Of a stretch of 64,000 nt of DNA, positions 17,643 to 25,949 are shown one piece after another. The number at the start of each line of letters is the position of its first letter. The first letter of the stretch is position 1. A model generated the notes under the pieces. It did not search any database. It was not told where the DNA came from and was given only the letters and a program-made list of their open reading frames with translations. The DNA is from Paenibacillus sp. H1-7 (GTDB lineage Bacteria > Bacillota > Bacilli > Paenibacillales > NBRC-103111), in contig NZ_CP031168.1 in the NCBI RefSeq assembly GCF_022354825.1, positions 6,883,501 to 6,947,500 of the forward strand. Direction: 5' to 3'. A program made the translations under genes and the position numbers.

Positions 17643-20204
17643 ATGAATACGAAATTTCCTTATGCGTTCCTGAAGCTGCCGCTGGAAATAGAACGATTGC
17701 CGGAATTGGCTTATAATTTATGGTTTAGCTGGAACGATGACGCGCTGGATCTGTTCGCCCGGATCGACAGGGAGCGTTGGGATCAAATTCTGCACAATCC
17801 CGTACGCCTTCTGTTGGAAACCGACCCTGCGGTATGGGAATCCATGAGCCGGGACGAAGACTTCATTCAGCATTATCAACGCGTAATGAAGCATTGGGAC
17901 GCCTACAATAACGAAGCCACCTGGTTCCAGAAGACGTATCCGGACCATCTCCAGCATACAATCGCCTACTTCTCAGCAGAATTCGGCTTTCATGAATCGC
18001 TGCCGATGTATTCGGGCGGACTCGGGATTCTTGCCGGTGACCATTGCAAATCGGCAAGCGATTTGGGCATTCCGCTCGTAGGGATCGGGCTGCTGTACAA
18101 GAAAGGATATTTCAATCAAAAAATCAATGCAGAAGGCTGGCAGCATGCGGAGGCGATGAGCTACGATTTCTCAAGGCTCCCTATTTTACAGGTCGTCACG
18201 GACCAAGGAGACCCGCTAATCGTTGACGTCCCGATGGCCGACCGCACCGTCAAGCTGAATCTATGGCAGGTTCTCATAGGACGCAACAAGCTCTACTTGC
18301 TCGACGCCGACCATGAAGCCAACAGCCCCTGGGACCGGGAGCTTACGGCTCAGCTGTACGGAGGCAATCAGGATATTCGGATCGCTCAGGAAATTTTGCT
18401 CGGAGTCGGAGGCGTCCGCGCTCTGCGTGCGCTTGAGCTGCCTACAGCCGTTTATCATATCAATGAAGGGCATGCCGCCTTCCAGGGGATAGAACGCATT
18501 CGCGAGCAGCTGGAGAGCGGAGTACCGTTTCACGTAGCGGTGGAAGTGATCCGAGCGAGCTCCGTCTTTACTACCCATACTCCCGTTCCTGCCGGTCATG
18601 ACGCGTTTCCCCCTTCCATGGTGGAATATTACTTCAGCTCAATGTTCTCCAAATGGAAGGAGCATAAGCAAGCGTGGATGAAGCTCGGTCTGGACAACGC
18701 CAAGCCGCTGTTCAACATGACGCATCTCGCGCTGAATACGGCGGCGCTGCGCAATGGGGTTAGCAAGCTGCACGGCCAGGTTTCACGCAATATGTTCCGT
18801 TCCTTCCACGGCAGCATTGACGAAAAGGAAGTTCCGATCAGCCATATTACGAACGGCGTTCATATGAAATCATGGCTTGCTCCCGAGCTGAAGGAGCTGT
18901 TCGACCGCTTTTTGCCCGGAACCTGGGTCAGCAATCAGACCAACAGCGACCTGTGGCGCGCGATCGATATTATACCGCCGGAATCTTTGTGGGAGGTTCA
19001 CATGCAGCTGAAGGAACGGTTGCTTCGCTATGCGAGAGCGAATCTTCGCGAGCAAAGAAGGCGCAACGATCTGCCCGCCGAGAAGGTCGAGGAAGTGCGC
19101 GGCTTTTTGTCAGCCCGGGCGCTGACTATCGGATTCGCCAGAAGATTCGCGACCTATAAGCGCGCCAATCTGATTTTTAACGATTTGAACCGGCTGGACC
19201 GCATTGTTAATAACCCTGACCGGCCTGTACAATTTTTGTTTGCGGGCAAAGCCCACCCTGCCGACCATCCGGGACAGGAAGTAATCCGCGAAATTTACCG
19301 GGTATCGCAAATGGACCGTTTTAAAGGCAAAATCGTGCTGCTGGAAAACTACGACATCCACCTGGCGAGGTATCTCGTTCAAGGAGTCGACGTGTGGCTG
19401 AACAACCCTCAGAGGCCTTATGAGGCAAGCGGAACGAGCGGCCAAAAAGCCGCGATGAACGGCGCTATCAATTTTAGCGTTCTCGACGGCTGGTGGGAGG
19501 AAGGCTTCGACGGCAGCAACGGCTGGAGCATCGATGGAAATAACGATGCCGACAGCAGCACGCAGCATCGGGAAAATACGGAGTCCATTTACCGGAAGCT
19601 GGAGCAGGAAATCATCCCTTTGTATTACAATCAGGGCCAGCTGCCGGTGCAATGGGTCTCCCGCATGAAGCGTTCCATCCAATCGTTGACACCCGCCTAT
19701 AATACGGATCGCATGGTAATGGACTATACGAATCTCACTTACATCCCAACCTTGAGACGCACGCTCTCGTTTATTGCCAATAATTACGATACAGTGACGA
19801 AGGTTGCGGATTTCAAGCAGTTTGTCCTGTCCAACTGGCATTATGTCCGTATTCTGGAGGTCAATGACGGGGGCAGCGCCGCTCCAGCCGCTAAGACGGG
19901 AGCCGCATCCGGCTTGACGGATACCAGACAGCCGCTCAAGGAAGTGAGAGCTACGATCCGGTTTGGTCCCATATGGTACAAAGATACGGCGGTGGAGCTT
20001 ATTTACTACGAGGAGCGGAGTGACGGCTGGCATCAGGTCGTCGTTACGATGGAGGCGGTAAAGGAGCTTGAAGACCGGGTCGTCCAGTACCGTGCCCTTG
20101 TTCCTTCGCATCTTCGCCATCGGGCACATTTCTCTGTCCGCGTGCATCCGATCAGCTCTAATTTTGCTACATCGTTCGAGCTGCCGCTCGTAACGACCTT
20201 GTAA
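17643..20204 (+). CDS. glgP: Alpha-glucan (glycogen/maltodextrin) phosphorylase, GT35
   Basis: 853 residues. It releases glucose-1-phosphate from alpha-1,4-glucans using phosphate and pyridoxal phosphate. The N-terminus (about 1-110) is the DUF3417-type lead domain, with ELAYNLWFSWNDDALDLF; the core follows with AYFSAEFGFHESLPMYSGGLGILAGDH and HINEGHAAF. The pyridoxal phosphate lysine is at about residue 602 in GTSGQKAAMNGAINFSVLDG. This belongs to the longer, GlgP-like branch rather than the classical 800-residue one. The rest of the glycogen operon (GlgA, GlgB, GlgC) is not in the window, so this enzyme may serve maltodextrin or polysaccharide turnover independently. Confidence 0.93.
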   Translation: MNTKFPYAFLKLPLEIERLPELAYNLWFSWNDDALDLFARIDRERWDQILHNPVRLLLETDPAVWESMSRDEDFIQHYQRVMKHWDAYNNEATWFQKTYPDHLQHTIAYFSAEFGFHESLPMYSGGLGILAGDHCKSASDLGIPLVGIGLLYKKGYFNQKINAEGWQHAEAMSYDFSRLPILQVVTDQGDPLIVDVPMADRTVKLNLWQVLIGRNKLYLLDADHEANSPWDRELTAQLYGGNQDIRIAQEILLGVGGVRALRALELPTAVYHINEGHAAFQGIERIREQLESGVPFHVAVEVIRASSVFTTHTPVPAGHDAFPPSMVEYYFSSMFSKWKEHKQAWMKLGLDNAKPLFNMTHLALNTAALRNGVSKLHGQVSRNMFRSFHGSIDEKEVPISHITNGVHMKSWLAPELKELFDRFLPGTWVSNQTNSDLWRAIDIIPPESLWEVHMQLKERLLRYARANLREQRRRNDLPAEKVEEVRGFLSARALTIGFARRFATYKRANLIFNDLNRLDRIVNNPDRPVQFLFAGKAHPADHPGQEVIREIYRVSQMDRFKGKIVLLENYDIHLARYLVQGVDVWLNNPQRPYEASGTSGQKAAMNGAINFSVLDGWWEEGFDGSNGWSIDGNNDADSSTQHRENTESIYRKLEQEIIPLYYNQGQLPVQWVSRMKRSIQSLTPAYNTDRMVMDYTNLTYIPTLRRTLSFIANNYDTVTKVADFKQFVLSNWHYVRILEVNDGGSAAPAAKTGAASGLTDTRQPLKEVRATIRFGPIWYKDTAVELIYYEERSDGWHQVVVTMEAVKELEDRVVQYRALVPSHLRHRAHFSVRVHPISSNFATSFELPLVTTL

Positions 20205-20376
20205 GTTTCGACATTTTTCAACACCAAAGAACAGCCCTTCTCGCTCTCTATCAAAGGCCATTTAGGTCTTTAGTAGGGAGCGTTTTGCATTTCGCATAGG
20301 CTCTGCCATTGTGTTATCTGGAAATATTGATTATTATGGAGTTATATGTTTACTACTATTACTCTATGGTGATCCT

Positions 20377-21051
20377 ATGAATTGGAACCAAGCTTTAGGT
20401 TACGAAATGATTGTGCCTCGAATGAGCGCCAACCTTATTATTGTCGGTGAGACTAAAGAAGGAATGCCGTTCTGCTACGAGGACAGCTTCGTTCTGCAAA
20501 AAGTGGATGAACAGCAGCTGGTCGCTACCATGGAGTTTCAGATGAACCCTTTGGAAAAGCTGCACCACGTATGCTTTATCGAATTTTCATTCCGCGAGCG
20601 GGGAATTCTATATTACGCTTTTGTAGACCTGCTCGAAATAGAATCCAAGCGCAATGTCTGCACGCTAACTCTCACGGCTCCGCAGGAGCTGAGCACGTTT
20701 CAAAACCGCAGGTTCCAGCGTATCCACCTGCCGGTCAGGACTCCGCTCACCTGCCGGATTATCGGCGTGCGCAAGGCGTCCACGCATCAAGGAATTGCTT
20801 TTTCCGGACAAATTCAGGATATTTCCGCCGGCGGGCTCTCGTTTGTAACGAATACACGTATTTTTTATCCGTTATTTTTGGAGCTGAGCTTCGTCCTGCC
20901 GGATCATCCTAACAAATTTGTCGTGAACGGAGAGATTGTCCGCGTCACCCATTTCAGCAACGATTCGTACCGGATCGCTGTGGAATTCCGGAATGTGCCG
21001 GAAAGCCTGACTCATCAGATTGACGAATATTGTACACGTACGAGCGAGTAA
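20377..21051 (+). CDS. PilZ domain protein, YcgR/YpfB-like
   Basis: 224 residues from the ATG at 20377, a better start than the in-frame GTG at 20311 because GGTGAT lies before it and the domain starts soon after. The N-terminal half (about 1-100) matches the YcgR-N type beta-barrel domain; the C-terminal half (about 105-220) is PilZ, with the cyclic di-GMP motifs RRFQRIHLPVRTP (Arg pair) and QDISAGGLSF (D-x-S-x-x-G type). On binding cyclic di-GMP, such proteins slow the flagellar motor or alter exopolysaccharide formation. It fits with the cyclase at 13635. The NAD kinase gene follows after the hairpin leader repeat. Confidence 0.88.
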   Translation: MNWNQALGYEMIVPRMSANLIIVGETKEGMPFCYEDSFVLQKVDEQQLVATMEFQMNPLEKLHHVCFIEFSFRERGILYYAFVDLLEIESKRNVCTLTLTAPQELSTFQNRRFQRIHLPVRTPLTCRIIGVRKASTHQGIAFSGQIQDISAGGLSFVTNTRIFYPLFLELSFVLPDHPNKFVVNGEIVRVTHFSNDSYRIAVEFRNVPESLTHQIDEYCTRTSE

Positions 21052-21054
21052 TTC

Positions 21055-21217
21055 GCGAGCGAAGCAAGCTTTGCATTGCAAAACTCAAGGCTTATGCTTA
21101 CGAAGTAAGTTTTGCTTCGCAAAACTCAAAGCTTATGCTTACGAAGCAAGCTTTGCTTCGCAAAACTCAAAGCTTATGCTTACGAAGTAAGTTTTGCTTC
21201 GCAAAACTCTTAGGAGG
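21055..21217 (+). repeat. Hairpin-Shine-Dalgarno leader repeat, three intact units plus one decayed
   Basis: Units of about 41 nt: GCTTACGAAG, then AGTTTTGC, a TTC loop and GCAAAACT, then CAAAGCTTAT. The last hairpin (21190-21208) is followed directly by CTTAGGAGG, the ribosome-binding site of the NAD kinase gene. The unit furthest from the gene (from 21055) is degenerate (TTTGCATTGCAAAACT). One unit has GCAAGCTTTGC in place of GTAAGTTTTGC. Same design as 7096-7260 but in front of an unrelated gene. Confidence 0.85.
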
Positions 21218-21225
21218 ATACCCGA

Positions 21226-22053
21226 TTGAAGTATAATGTTGTTCACCGCGGAGACGAAGTGTCCTTCCAACTCATGCAAACATTCCATCGGCTCGTCGGA
21301 CAGCACGGCCTGGTCCACGATGAGAAGCATCCCGATGTGGTCCTGTCTATCGGCGGCGACGGTACGATGCTGCATGCGTTCCATCAATACAAAGAACAGC
21401 TGGAGACGATCGCTTTCGTCGGTATCCACACCGGGAGACTCGGATTTTTTGCTGACTGGAAGCCGGATGAAGTCGAGCTGCTCGCCGACCTGATGGTAGA
21501 AAGCTCTCGGCAAAACGACCTGCGCGTCGTAAAATATCCGCTCGTCGAGATTCAAATCACGACGAATCAAGGTATTGAAACGCAGCTGGCTCTGAACGAG
21601 TTTACACTCAAAGGCGTGGATGTAACACTGATGGCGGAGCTGCATATTAATGACGAGCCATTCGAGACATTCCGCGGCGATGGAATTTGCATTTCGACGC
21701 CGGCCGGAAGCACCGCCTATAACAAAAGTCTCGGCGGTGCCATCGTACATCCGACGCTCGATTCCATCCAGATTGCGGAGATCGCCTCGATCAACAACCG
21801 GGTGTTCCGAACGCTCGGATCGCCGATTTTGCTTCCGAAGCATCATCATTGCGATATTTATCCGCGAAGCAATCAGAATATCATTTTGTCGCTGGATCAC
21901 GTCATTATGCAGCGGAACGATATTATATCCATTCGCAGCATGGTCGCGGCAGGCAAAAAAGTGAAATTCGCCCGCTTCCGTCCCTTCCCGTTTTGGAGCC
22001 GGGTCCGTGAAGCCTTTATCGGCTATGAGCCGATTCCGGAGAAGAAGCCTTGA
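21226..22053 (+). CDS. nadK: NAD kinase
   Basis: 275 residues starting at a TTG codon 8 nt after TAGGAGG. It phosphorylates NAD to NADP in the cytosol. Motifs: GGDGTMLHAFHQYK (about 42-55, the conserved GGDG diphosphate loop), IHTGRLGFFADW and LALNEFTLKG (the NE motif), then GDGICISTPAGSTAYNKSLGG, which is highly characteristic. In Bacillota this gene often lies beside PilZ or pseudouridine synthase genes; here it follows the PilZ protein and is expressed from the hairpin leader. A terminator overlaps its stop codon. Confidence 0.95.
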   Translation: MKYNVVHRGDEVSFQLMQTFHRLVGQHGLVHDEKHPDVVLSIGGDGTMLHAFHQYKEQLETIAFVGIHTGRLGFFADWKPDEVELLADLMVESSRQNDLRVVKYPLVEIQITTNQGIETQLALNEFTLKGVDVTLMAELHINDEPFETFRGDGICISTPAGSTAYNKSLGGAIVHPTLDSIQIAEIASINNRVFRTLGSPILLPKHHHCDIYPRSNQNIILSLDHVIMQRNDIISIRSMVAAGKKVKFARFRPFPFWSRVREAFIGYEPIPEKKP

Positions 22054-22072
22054 TTCCGAGGCTTCTTTTTTT
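22044..22072 (+). terminator. Terminator overlapping the NAD kinase stop codon
   Basis: AGAAGCCT, eight-base loop, AGGCTTCT then seven T. The stop TGA at 22051 is within the loop side. Confidence 0.8.
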
Positions 22073-22142
22073 CATGCACGAAGATCGCCAATTGGAAGGT
22101 TCTCCGATACACTTTATCGATTTTAAGCTTCCCAATGTGGTC

Positions 22143-22170
22143 AAAAAAGCCAGCCCATCAGGGCTGGCTT
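22143..22170 (-). terminator. Terminator after the YutD gene
   Basis: Minus strand AAGCCAGCCC, loop of four, GGGCTGGCTT followed by TTTTT. About 11 nt past the YutD stop at 22181. Confidence 0.82.
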
Positions 22171-22180
22171 AGTTCATTCG

Positions 22181-22795
22181 TTAAGTTTGCTTCACTTGCT
22201 GCTCTTTAACCGGCGCCTGCTGCTCCTTGGATTGGGACTGGCGCTGCGCATGTTTATGATGATGATTCCGGTTTTTGTGCCCGGAGCCGTTTTGGTGATT
22301 CTTTCTATGCTGGTGATTCGGGTTGTGCTGCTGTTGATTGCTGTTGTGCTGATTCGTATTTTGCTGCTGGCTTTGTTGAGGCTGCTGCGACTCACGTTGA
22401 CGCTCCGGCTCCGCATGCAGCCTGGCTACCGGCTCTGAATCCGCCGCCGCTGTCTCGGATTGCGCTTGTGCCTCCTCCACATCCATACCGCTTCCCGTCT
22501 CTTGCGGGAGGTTCGCATGCTTGGACGGCACTTTCTCAATAATAAAATAAGCGCAGCCAAAATTGCAGTATTCGTTCAAATAGTCCTGAAGCGTTGCAAT
22601 GGAGGAGTCTTTCGTTGCTTTCGGGTGGTTGTCCTTGAAAAAGCCCCGCAAGCGCAGCTGATTATAGCCCCAATCGCCGACGATAAAATCATACCTTTCG
22701 AGCACTTCGCTATATCGGTCGCGGAACGCCTCGGGTTTCCAGCCGTTCTTGTGGTCTACCACCACTTCGTACGTTTTATTGGCTATGTGGATCAC
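22181..22795 (-). CDS. yutD: YutD family protein with long low-complexity tail
   Basis: 204 residues starting at GTG 22795, which follows the TTAGGAGGG of the hairpin leader at 22806. The first 90 residues match the YutD (DUF1027) family: KTYEVVVDHKNGWKPEAF, DRYSEVLERYDFIVGDWGY and TLQDYLNEYCNFGCAYFIIEK. Family function is not known. From about residue 100 a Gln/Asn/His/Ser-rich tail follows (QQPQQSQQQNTNQHNSNQQQ, then an HHHKH segment), unlike the short Bacillus protein. The tail is probably disordered and could bind metals. Together with lipA next to it, it preserves the B. subtilis yutD-lipA neighbourhood. Confidence 0.85.
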   Translation of the reverse strand: MIHIANKTYEVVVDHKNGWKPEAFRDRYSEVLERYDFIVGDWGYNQLRLRGFFKDNHPKATKDSSIATLQDYLNEYCNFGCAYFIIEKVPSKHANLPQETGSGMDVEEAQAQSETAAADSEPVARLHAEPERQRESQQPQQSQQQNTNQHNSNQQQHNPNHQHRKNHQNGSGHKNRNHHHKHAQRQSQSKEQQAPVKEQQVKQT

Positions 22796-22805
22796 TAGTT
22801 TGGGT

Positions 22806-22876
22806 CCCTCCTAAAAAGTTTCACGAAGTGAAACTGGCTACGAAAGCATTTGGCTGAGTTTCACGAGGTGAAACTC
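22806..22876 (-). repeat. Hairpin-Shine-Dalgarno leader repeat, two units
   Basis: In the sense of yutD: GAGTTTCAC-CTC-GTGAAACTC, then a CTTTCGTAGCC spacer, then AGTTTCAC-TTC-GTGAAACT followed by TTTTAGGAGGG and the GTG start. The stem bases differ from the copies at 7.1 and 21.1 kb, yet still pair perfectly. The lipA gene lies upstream on the same strand. Confidence 0.8.
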
Positions 22877-22895
22877 ATTCAATAACTGGCCGCCT

Positions 22896-23771
22896 TTATG
22901 CTTGCTTGGCGGATTTAACCTGCTCATGCGCATGATACGAGCTGCGTACCAGCGGACCGGATTCGACGTGGCTGAAGCCGCGTTTCATTCCTTCGGTTTT
23001 GAGCTCGGCAAATTGCTCGGGCGTATAATATTTCGATACCGGCAAATGATTCAAGGAAGGCTGCAAATATTGGCCTATCGTCATAATATCACAGTCCACC
23101 GCTCTTAAATCGTCCATCGCCTGCAAAATTTCGTTCCATTCCTCCCCAACGCCAAGCATAATGCTTGATTTGGTAGGAATTTTGGGCGCAATGTGTTTAG
23201 AACGCTTCAAAAGCTCCATCGAACGCTCGTATTTCGCTTTTGCACGCACTTTATCGGAAAGACGCTCTACCGTTTCAATATTATGATTCAAAATGTCCGG
23301 CTTAGCCTCCAGCACGGTGCGAAGGGATTCTTCGCTGCCTAAAAAGTCAGGGATGAGCACCTCGACACTGCACATAGGAAGCCGTTTGCGGATAGCCAAA
23401 ATCGTCGCAGCAAAAATCGAGGCTCCTCCGTCTGCCAAGTCGTCTCTCGCAACGGAGGTCACGACGACATGCTTAAGCCCCATTTGCTCCGCCGCTACCG
23501 CCACGCGCTCCGGCTCCTGAAGATCCAGCTCGGTTGGCAGCCCTGTCTTCACGGCGCAAAAGCGGCATGCCCGGGTACAAATATCGCCTAAAATCATAAA
23601 GGTAGCGGTACGGTTAGCCCAGCATTCATGAATATTCGGGCATTTGGCTTCCTCACATACCGTATGCAGCGTCTTGCCGCGCATCATATTTTTTAATTCC
23701 TTGAAGTTATCTCCGGTCGTTAATTTTATTTTCAGCCAATCGGGTTTGCGCTCTATTTGACGAGTAGACAT
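22896..23771 (-). CDS. lipA: Lipoyl synthase
   Basis: 291 residues, a radical SAM enzyme that inserts two sulfur atoms into protein-bound octanoyl groups to make lipoyl cofactor. Both iron-sulfur clusters are visible: the auxiliary cluster motif CEEAKCPNIHECW (about 39-51) and the radical SAM motif CTRACRFCAV (about 65-74). The C-terminus has the conserved SGPLVRSSYHA. The start follows CAGGGACAGGAT. It is in the same order as yutD, and divergent from the larB gene at 23938. Confidence 0.97.
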   Translation of the reverse strand: MSTRQIERKPDWLKIKLTTGDNFKELKNMMRGKTLHTVCEEAKCPNIHECWANRTATFMILGDICTRACRFCAVKTGLPTELDLQEPERVAVAAEQMGLKHVVVTSVARDDLADGGASIFAATILAIRKRLPMCSVEVLIPDFLGSEESLRTVLEAKPDILNHNIETVERLSDKVRAKAKYERSMELLKRSKHIAPKIPTKSSIMLGVGEEWNEILQAMDDLRAVDCDIMTIGQYLQPSLNHLPVSKYYTPEQFAELKTEGMKRGFSHVESGPLVRSSYHAHEQVKSAKQA

Positions 23772-23937
23772 ATCCTGTCCCTGCTTTCTAGTTCATTGTC
23801 CTTAGTCCTTACTCTTGAAGCTATTATATCAACGAACGCTCGAACAATCCACTTTCCATTTCATTTATGATAAACTAAAAGCGATATTATTTTCGTTATA
23901 ACCCAATACCTTTTGTGTCCGGAGGAATGTGTTTTTC

Positions 23938-24729
23938 ATGATAAATTTGGAATCGATATTAAAGCTCGTTCGCTCAGGAGATTTGGATGTTGCGGAAGCA
24001 AAGGAGCAGCTTGACGAAATCGTCAAAGGGACGCAGATCAAGTCCGATGGAGTCGAAGATCTCGGATTCGCCCAGCTGGACACCGACCGCGCGCGGCGCA
24101 CCGGCTTCCCGGAAGTAATTTACGGTGAGCACAAGACCGCGGAGCAAATCGCCGCCATATTCGAAAGGCTTATGCAGCACTCCGACCGTGTGCTGGCGAC
24201 TCGTATCAGCAAAGATAAAGCAGATCACGTGCAGAGCAGGATTGAAGGAGTCACTTATCACGAGGAAGCGCGCGTGCTGACCTGGTACCAGAACGATGCG
24301 GCGCGCAAGCCGGAAGGCTCTGGTTACATAGCTGTCGTCTGTGCAGGCACTTCGGATCTACCTGTCGCCGAGGAAGCGGCGCTCACAGCGGAAATCATGG
24401 GCTGCCGCGTAGAGCGGATTTACGATGTAGGCGTTGCCGGCATTCACCGCCTGTTCCGCAGACTGGAAGTCATCCGTGGAGCTACTTCGATTGTTGTAGC
24501 AGCCGGCATGGAAGGCGCGCTGACGAGCGTAGTCGGCGGACTGGTCTCCAAGCCTGTTATTGCGGTACCGACCAGCGTAGGCTACGGCGCAAGCTTTCAA
24601 GGTCTCGCGGCGCTGCTCGCGATGCTGAATTCCTGCTCATCCGGCGTATCGGTGGTTAACATCGACAACGGCTTTGGCGCAGGCTATAACGCCGCATTGA
24701 TTTACAAAACTACGATAAAGAGGGATTAA
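23938..24729 (+). CDS. larB: LarB-type carboxylase for nickel-pincer nucleotide cofactor
   Basis: 263 residues from the ATG at 23938; GGAGG lies 12 nt upstream, and a GTG at 23929 is too close to it. LarB carboxylates and hydrolyses nicotinic acid adenine dinucleotide, the first step of the cofactor used by lactate racemase and other enzymes of the LarA family. The PurE-like domain is clear from YIAVVCAGTSDLPVAEEA and VVAAGMEGALTSVVGGLVSKP, and PTSVGYGASF. The gene is followed 2 nt later by larC1. LarE, the sulfur transferase of the pathway, is not in the window. Confidence 0.92.
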   Translation: MINLESILKLVRSGDLDVAEAKEQLDEIVKGTQIKSDGVEDLGFAQLDTDRARRTGFPEVIYGEHKTAEQIAAIFERLMQHSDRVLATRISKDKADHVQSRIEGVTYHEEARVLTWYQNDAARKPEGSGYIAVVCAGTSDLPVAEEAALTAEIMGCRVERIYDVGVAGIHRLFRRLEVIRGATSIVVAAGMEGALTSVVGGLVSKPVIAVPTSVGYGASFQGLAALLAMLNSCSSGVSVVNIDNGFGAGYNAALIYKTTIKRD

Positions 24730-24731
24730 CG

Positions 24732-25910
24732 ATGAAAATAGCTTATTTGGATTGTTTCTCCGGCATTAGCGGCGATATGACCCTGGCTGCCTTGGTGGAT
24801 GCAGGTGCGGACCGTAATTATATCGAAGAAGAGTTAAGCAAAATTACGATTGAACCGTTCTCTCTCGACTGGAAACGGGTCAACAAAAAGGGAATTTCCG
24901 CCTTGAAAATGGACGTCGTGCTGGACCCTGATACTCCGCCTTCTCACCACCGTCATTACTCGGAAATCGTACAGCTCATTCACCGTGCTGGATTCAACGA
25001 ACGGGTCGTGAAGCTGAGCCTGGCTATTTTCGAAAAAATCGGCGTTGCCGAGGCGAAAATTCACGACATTCCAGTGGAAAAGGTTCATTTCCATGAAGTA
25101 GGAGCCATCGATTCCATCGTGGATGTCATCGGCGTCGCTCTGGCTATGGACTCCCTGGATGTGGAAAAAATTTACGCTTCCCCGGTACCTCTCGGTTCGG
25201 GAACGGTCCGCTGCGATCACGGCATTTATCCGGTACCGGCTCCGGCTACGCTCGAAATGATGCGCGGCTTGCCTATTGCGCCTACTTCCTATTCGATGGA
25301 AATGACGACGCCTACAGGGGCCGGTATTATTTCCGGACTGGTTGACGAGTTCGCCAAAAGCTACCCTCCGATGATCGTTGAATCTATTGGTTACGGTGCC
25401 GGTACCCGTGATTTGCCGAATCAGCCGAACGTGCTGCGTGTCGTGATCGGCCAAGCCGATCCATTCATTCATAAATATCAAATTCATCCCGAAGCGGTTC
25501 ATACCCCTGTGCACCACCATCATCACCATGCGCATGAGCATGAGCATCATCATTCGCACGATCACGATCATTCGCATGAACATGGTCATTCCCATGATCA
25601 CAGCCATTCTCACGATCACGGCCATTCTCACGATCACGGCCATTCCCATGATCACGGCCATTCTCACGATCACGGCCATTCGCACGATCACAGCCATTCT
25701 CACGATCACGGCCATTCTCACGATCACGGCCATTCTCACGATCACGGTCATTCCCATGATCACGGCCATTCCCATGATCACAGTCATTCACACGATCATG
25801 ACCACGAACATGAACATGAGCACGATGATCGGCGCCATATCCATAAGCATAGCCACCATGAGCACGAATCGCACTCTCATGGACACAATGCCAGCACTTC
25901 GTGCAACTAA
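24732..25910 (+). CDS. larC1: LarC N-terminal half (LarC1), nickel insertion protein, His-rich tail
   Basis: 392 residues, 2 nt after larB. The first 250 residues are the N-terminal LarC domain (MKIAYLDCFSGISGDMTLAAL, VHFHEVGAIDSIVDVIG, PVPAPATLEMMRG, MTTPTGAGIISG). LarC is the CTP-dependent cyclometallase that inserts nickel into the pincer nucleotide. From about residue 258 the protein turns into a long His/Asp/Gly/Ser tail, mostly HSHDHG repeats, about 125 residues, and ends at a stop codon; it does not continue into the C-terminal half. That half is encoded separately on the opposite strand at 25950-26438. The His tail probably binds Ni. Confidence 0.92.
   Translation: MKIAYLDCFSGISGDMTLAALVDAGADRNYIEEELSKITIEPFSLDWKRVNKKGISALKMDVVLDPDTPPSHHRHYSEIVQLIHRAGFNERVVKLSLAIFEKIGVAEAKIHDIPVEKVHFHEVGAIDSIVDVIGVALAMDSLDVEKIYASPVPLGSGTVRCDHGIYPVPAPATLEMMRGLPIAPTSYSMEMTTPTGAGIISGLVDEFAKSYPPMIVESIGYGAGTRDLPNQPNVLRVVIGQADPFIHKYQIHPEAVHTPVHHHHHHAHEHEHHHSHDHDHSHEHGHSHDHSHSHDHGHSHDHGHSHDHGHSHDHGHSHDHSHSHDHGHSHDHGHSHDHGHSHDHGHSHDHSHSHDHDHEHEHEHDDRRHIHKHSHHEHESHSHGHNASTSCN
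25557..25815 (+). repeat. 18-bp tandem repeats coding for HSHDHG units
   Basis: Roughly 14 near-identical 18-bp units, most reading CACGATCACGGCCATTCT with third-base variation, encode the His-rich tail of LarC1. Perfect runs of several units are likely to vary in number by slippage. Confidence 0.85.
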
Positions 25911-25913
25911 TTC

Positions 25914-25940
25914 AAAAGGACACCTGACCGGTGTCCTTTT
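25914..25940. terminator. Bidirectional terminator between larC1 and larC2
   Basis: AAAAGGACACC pairs with GGTGTCCTTTT around a short loop; it has T-rich sequence on the right and A-rich sequence on the left, ending both converging genes. Confidence 0.82.
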
Positions 25941-25949
25941 CCTTTTTCC

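Noticed and set aside
19110..20261. 383-codon minus-strand frame
   Set aside because: Antisense of the glycogen phosphorylase gene, whose PLP motif is on the plus strand.
21030..21236. 68-codon plus-strand frame through the repeat before nadK
   Set aside because: Same reason: a translation of the repeated leader units.
24834..25787. 317-codon minus-strand frame opposite larC1, rich in Met/Val/Ile repeats
   Set aside because: It is the reverse complement of the His-rich 18-bp repeats and has no ribosome-binding site.
25557..25815. Possible CRISPR or satellite array
   Set aside because: 18-bp units in frame encode the His-rich tail of LarC1.
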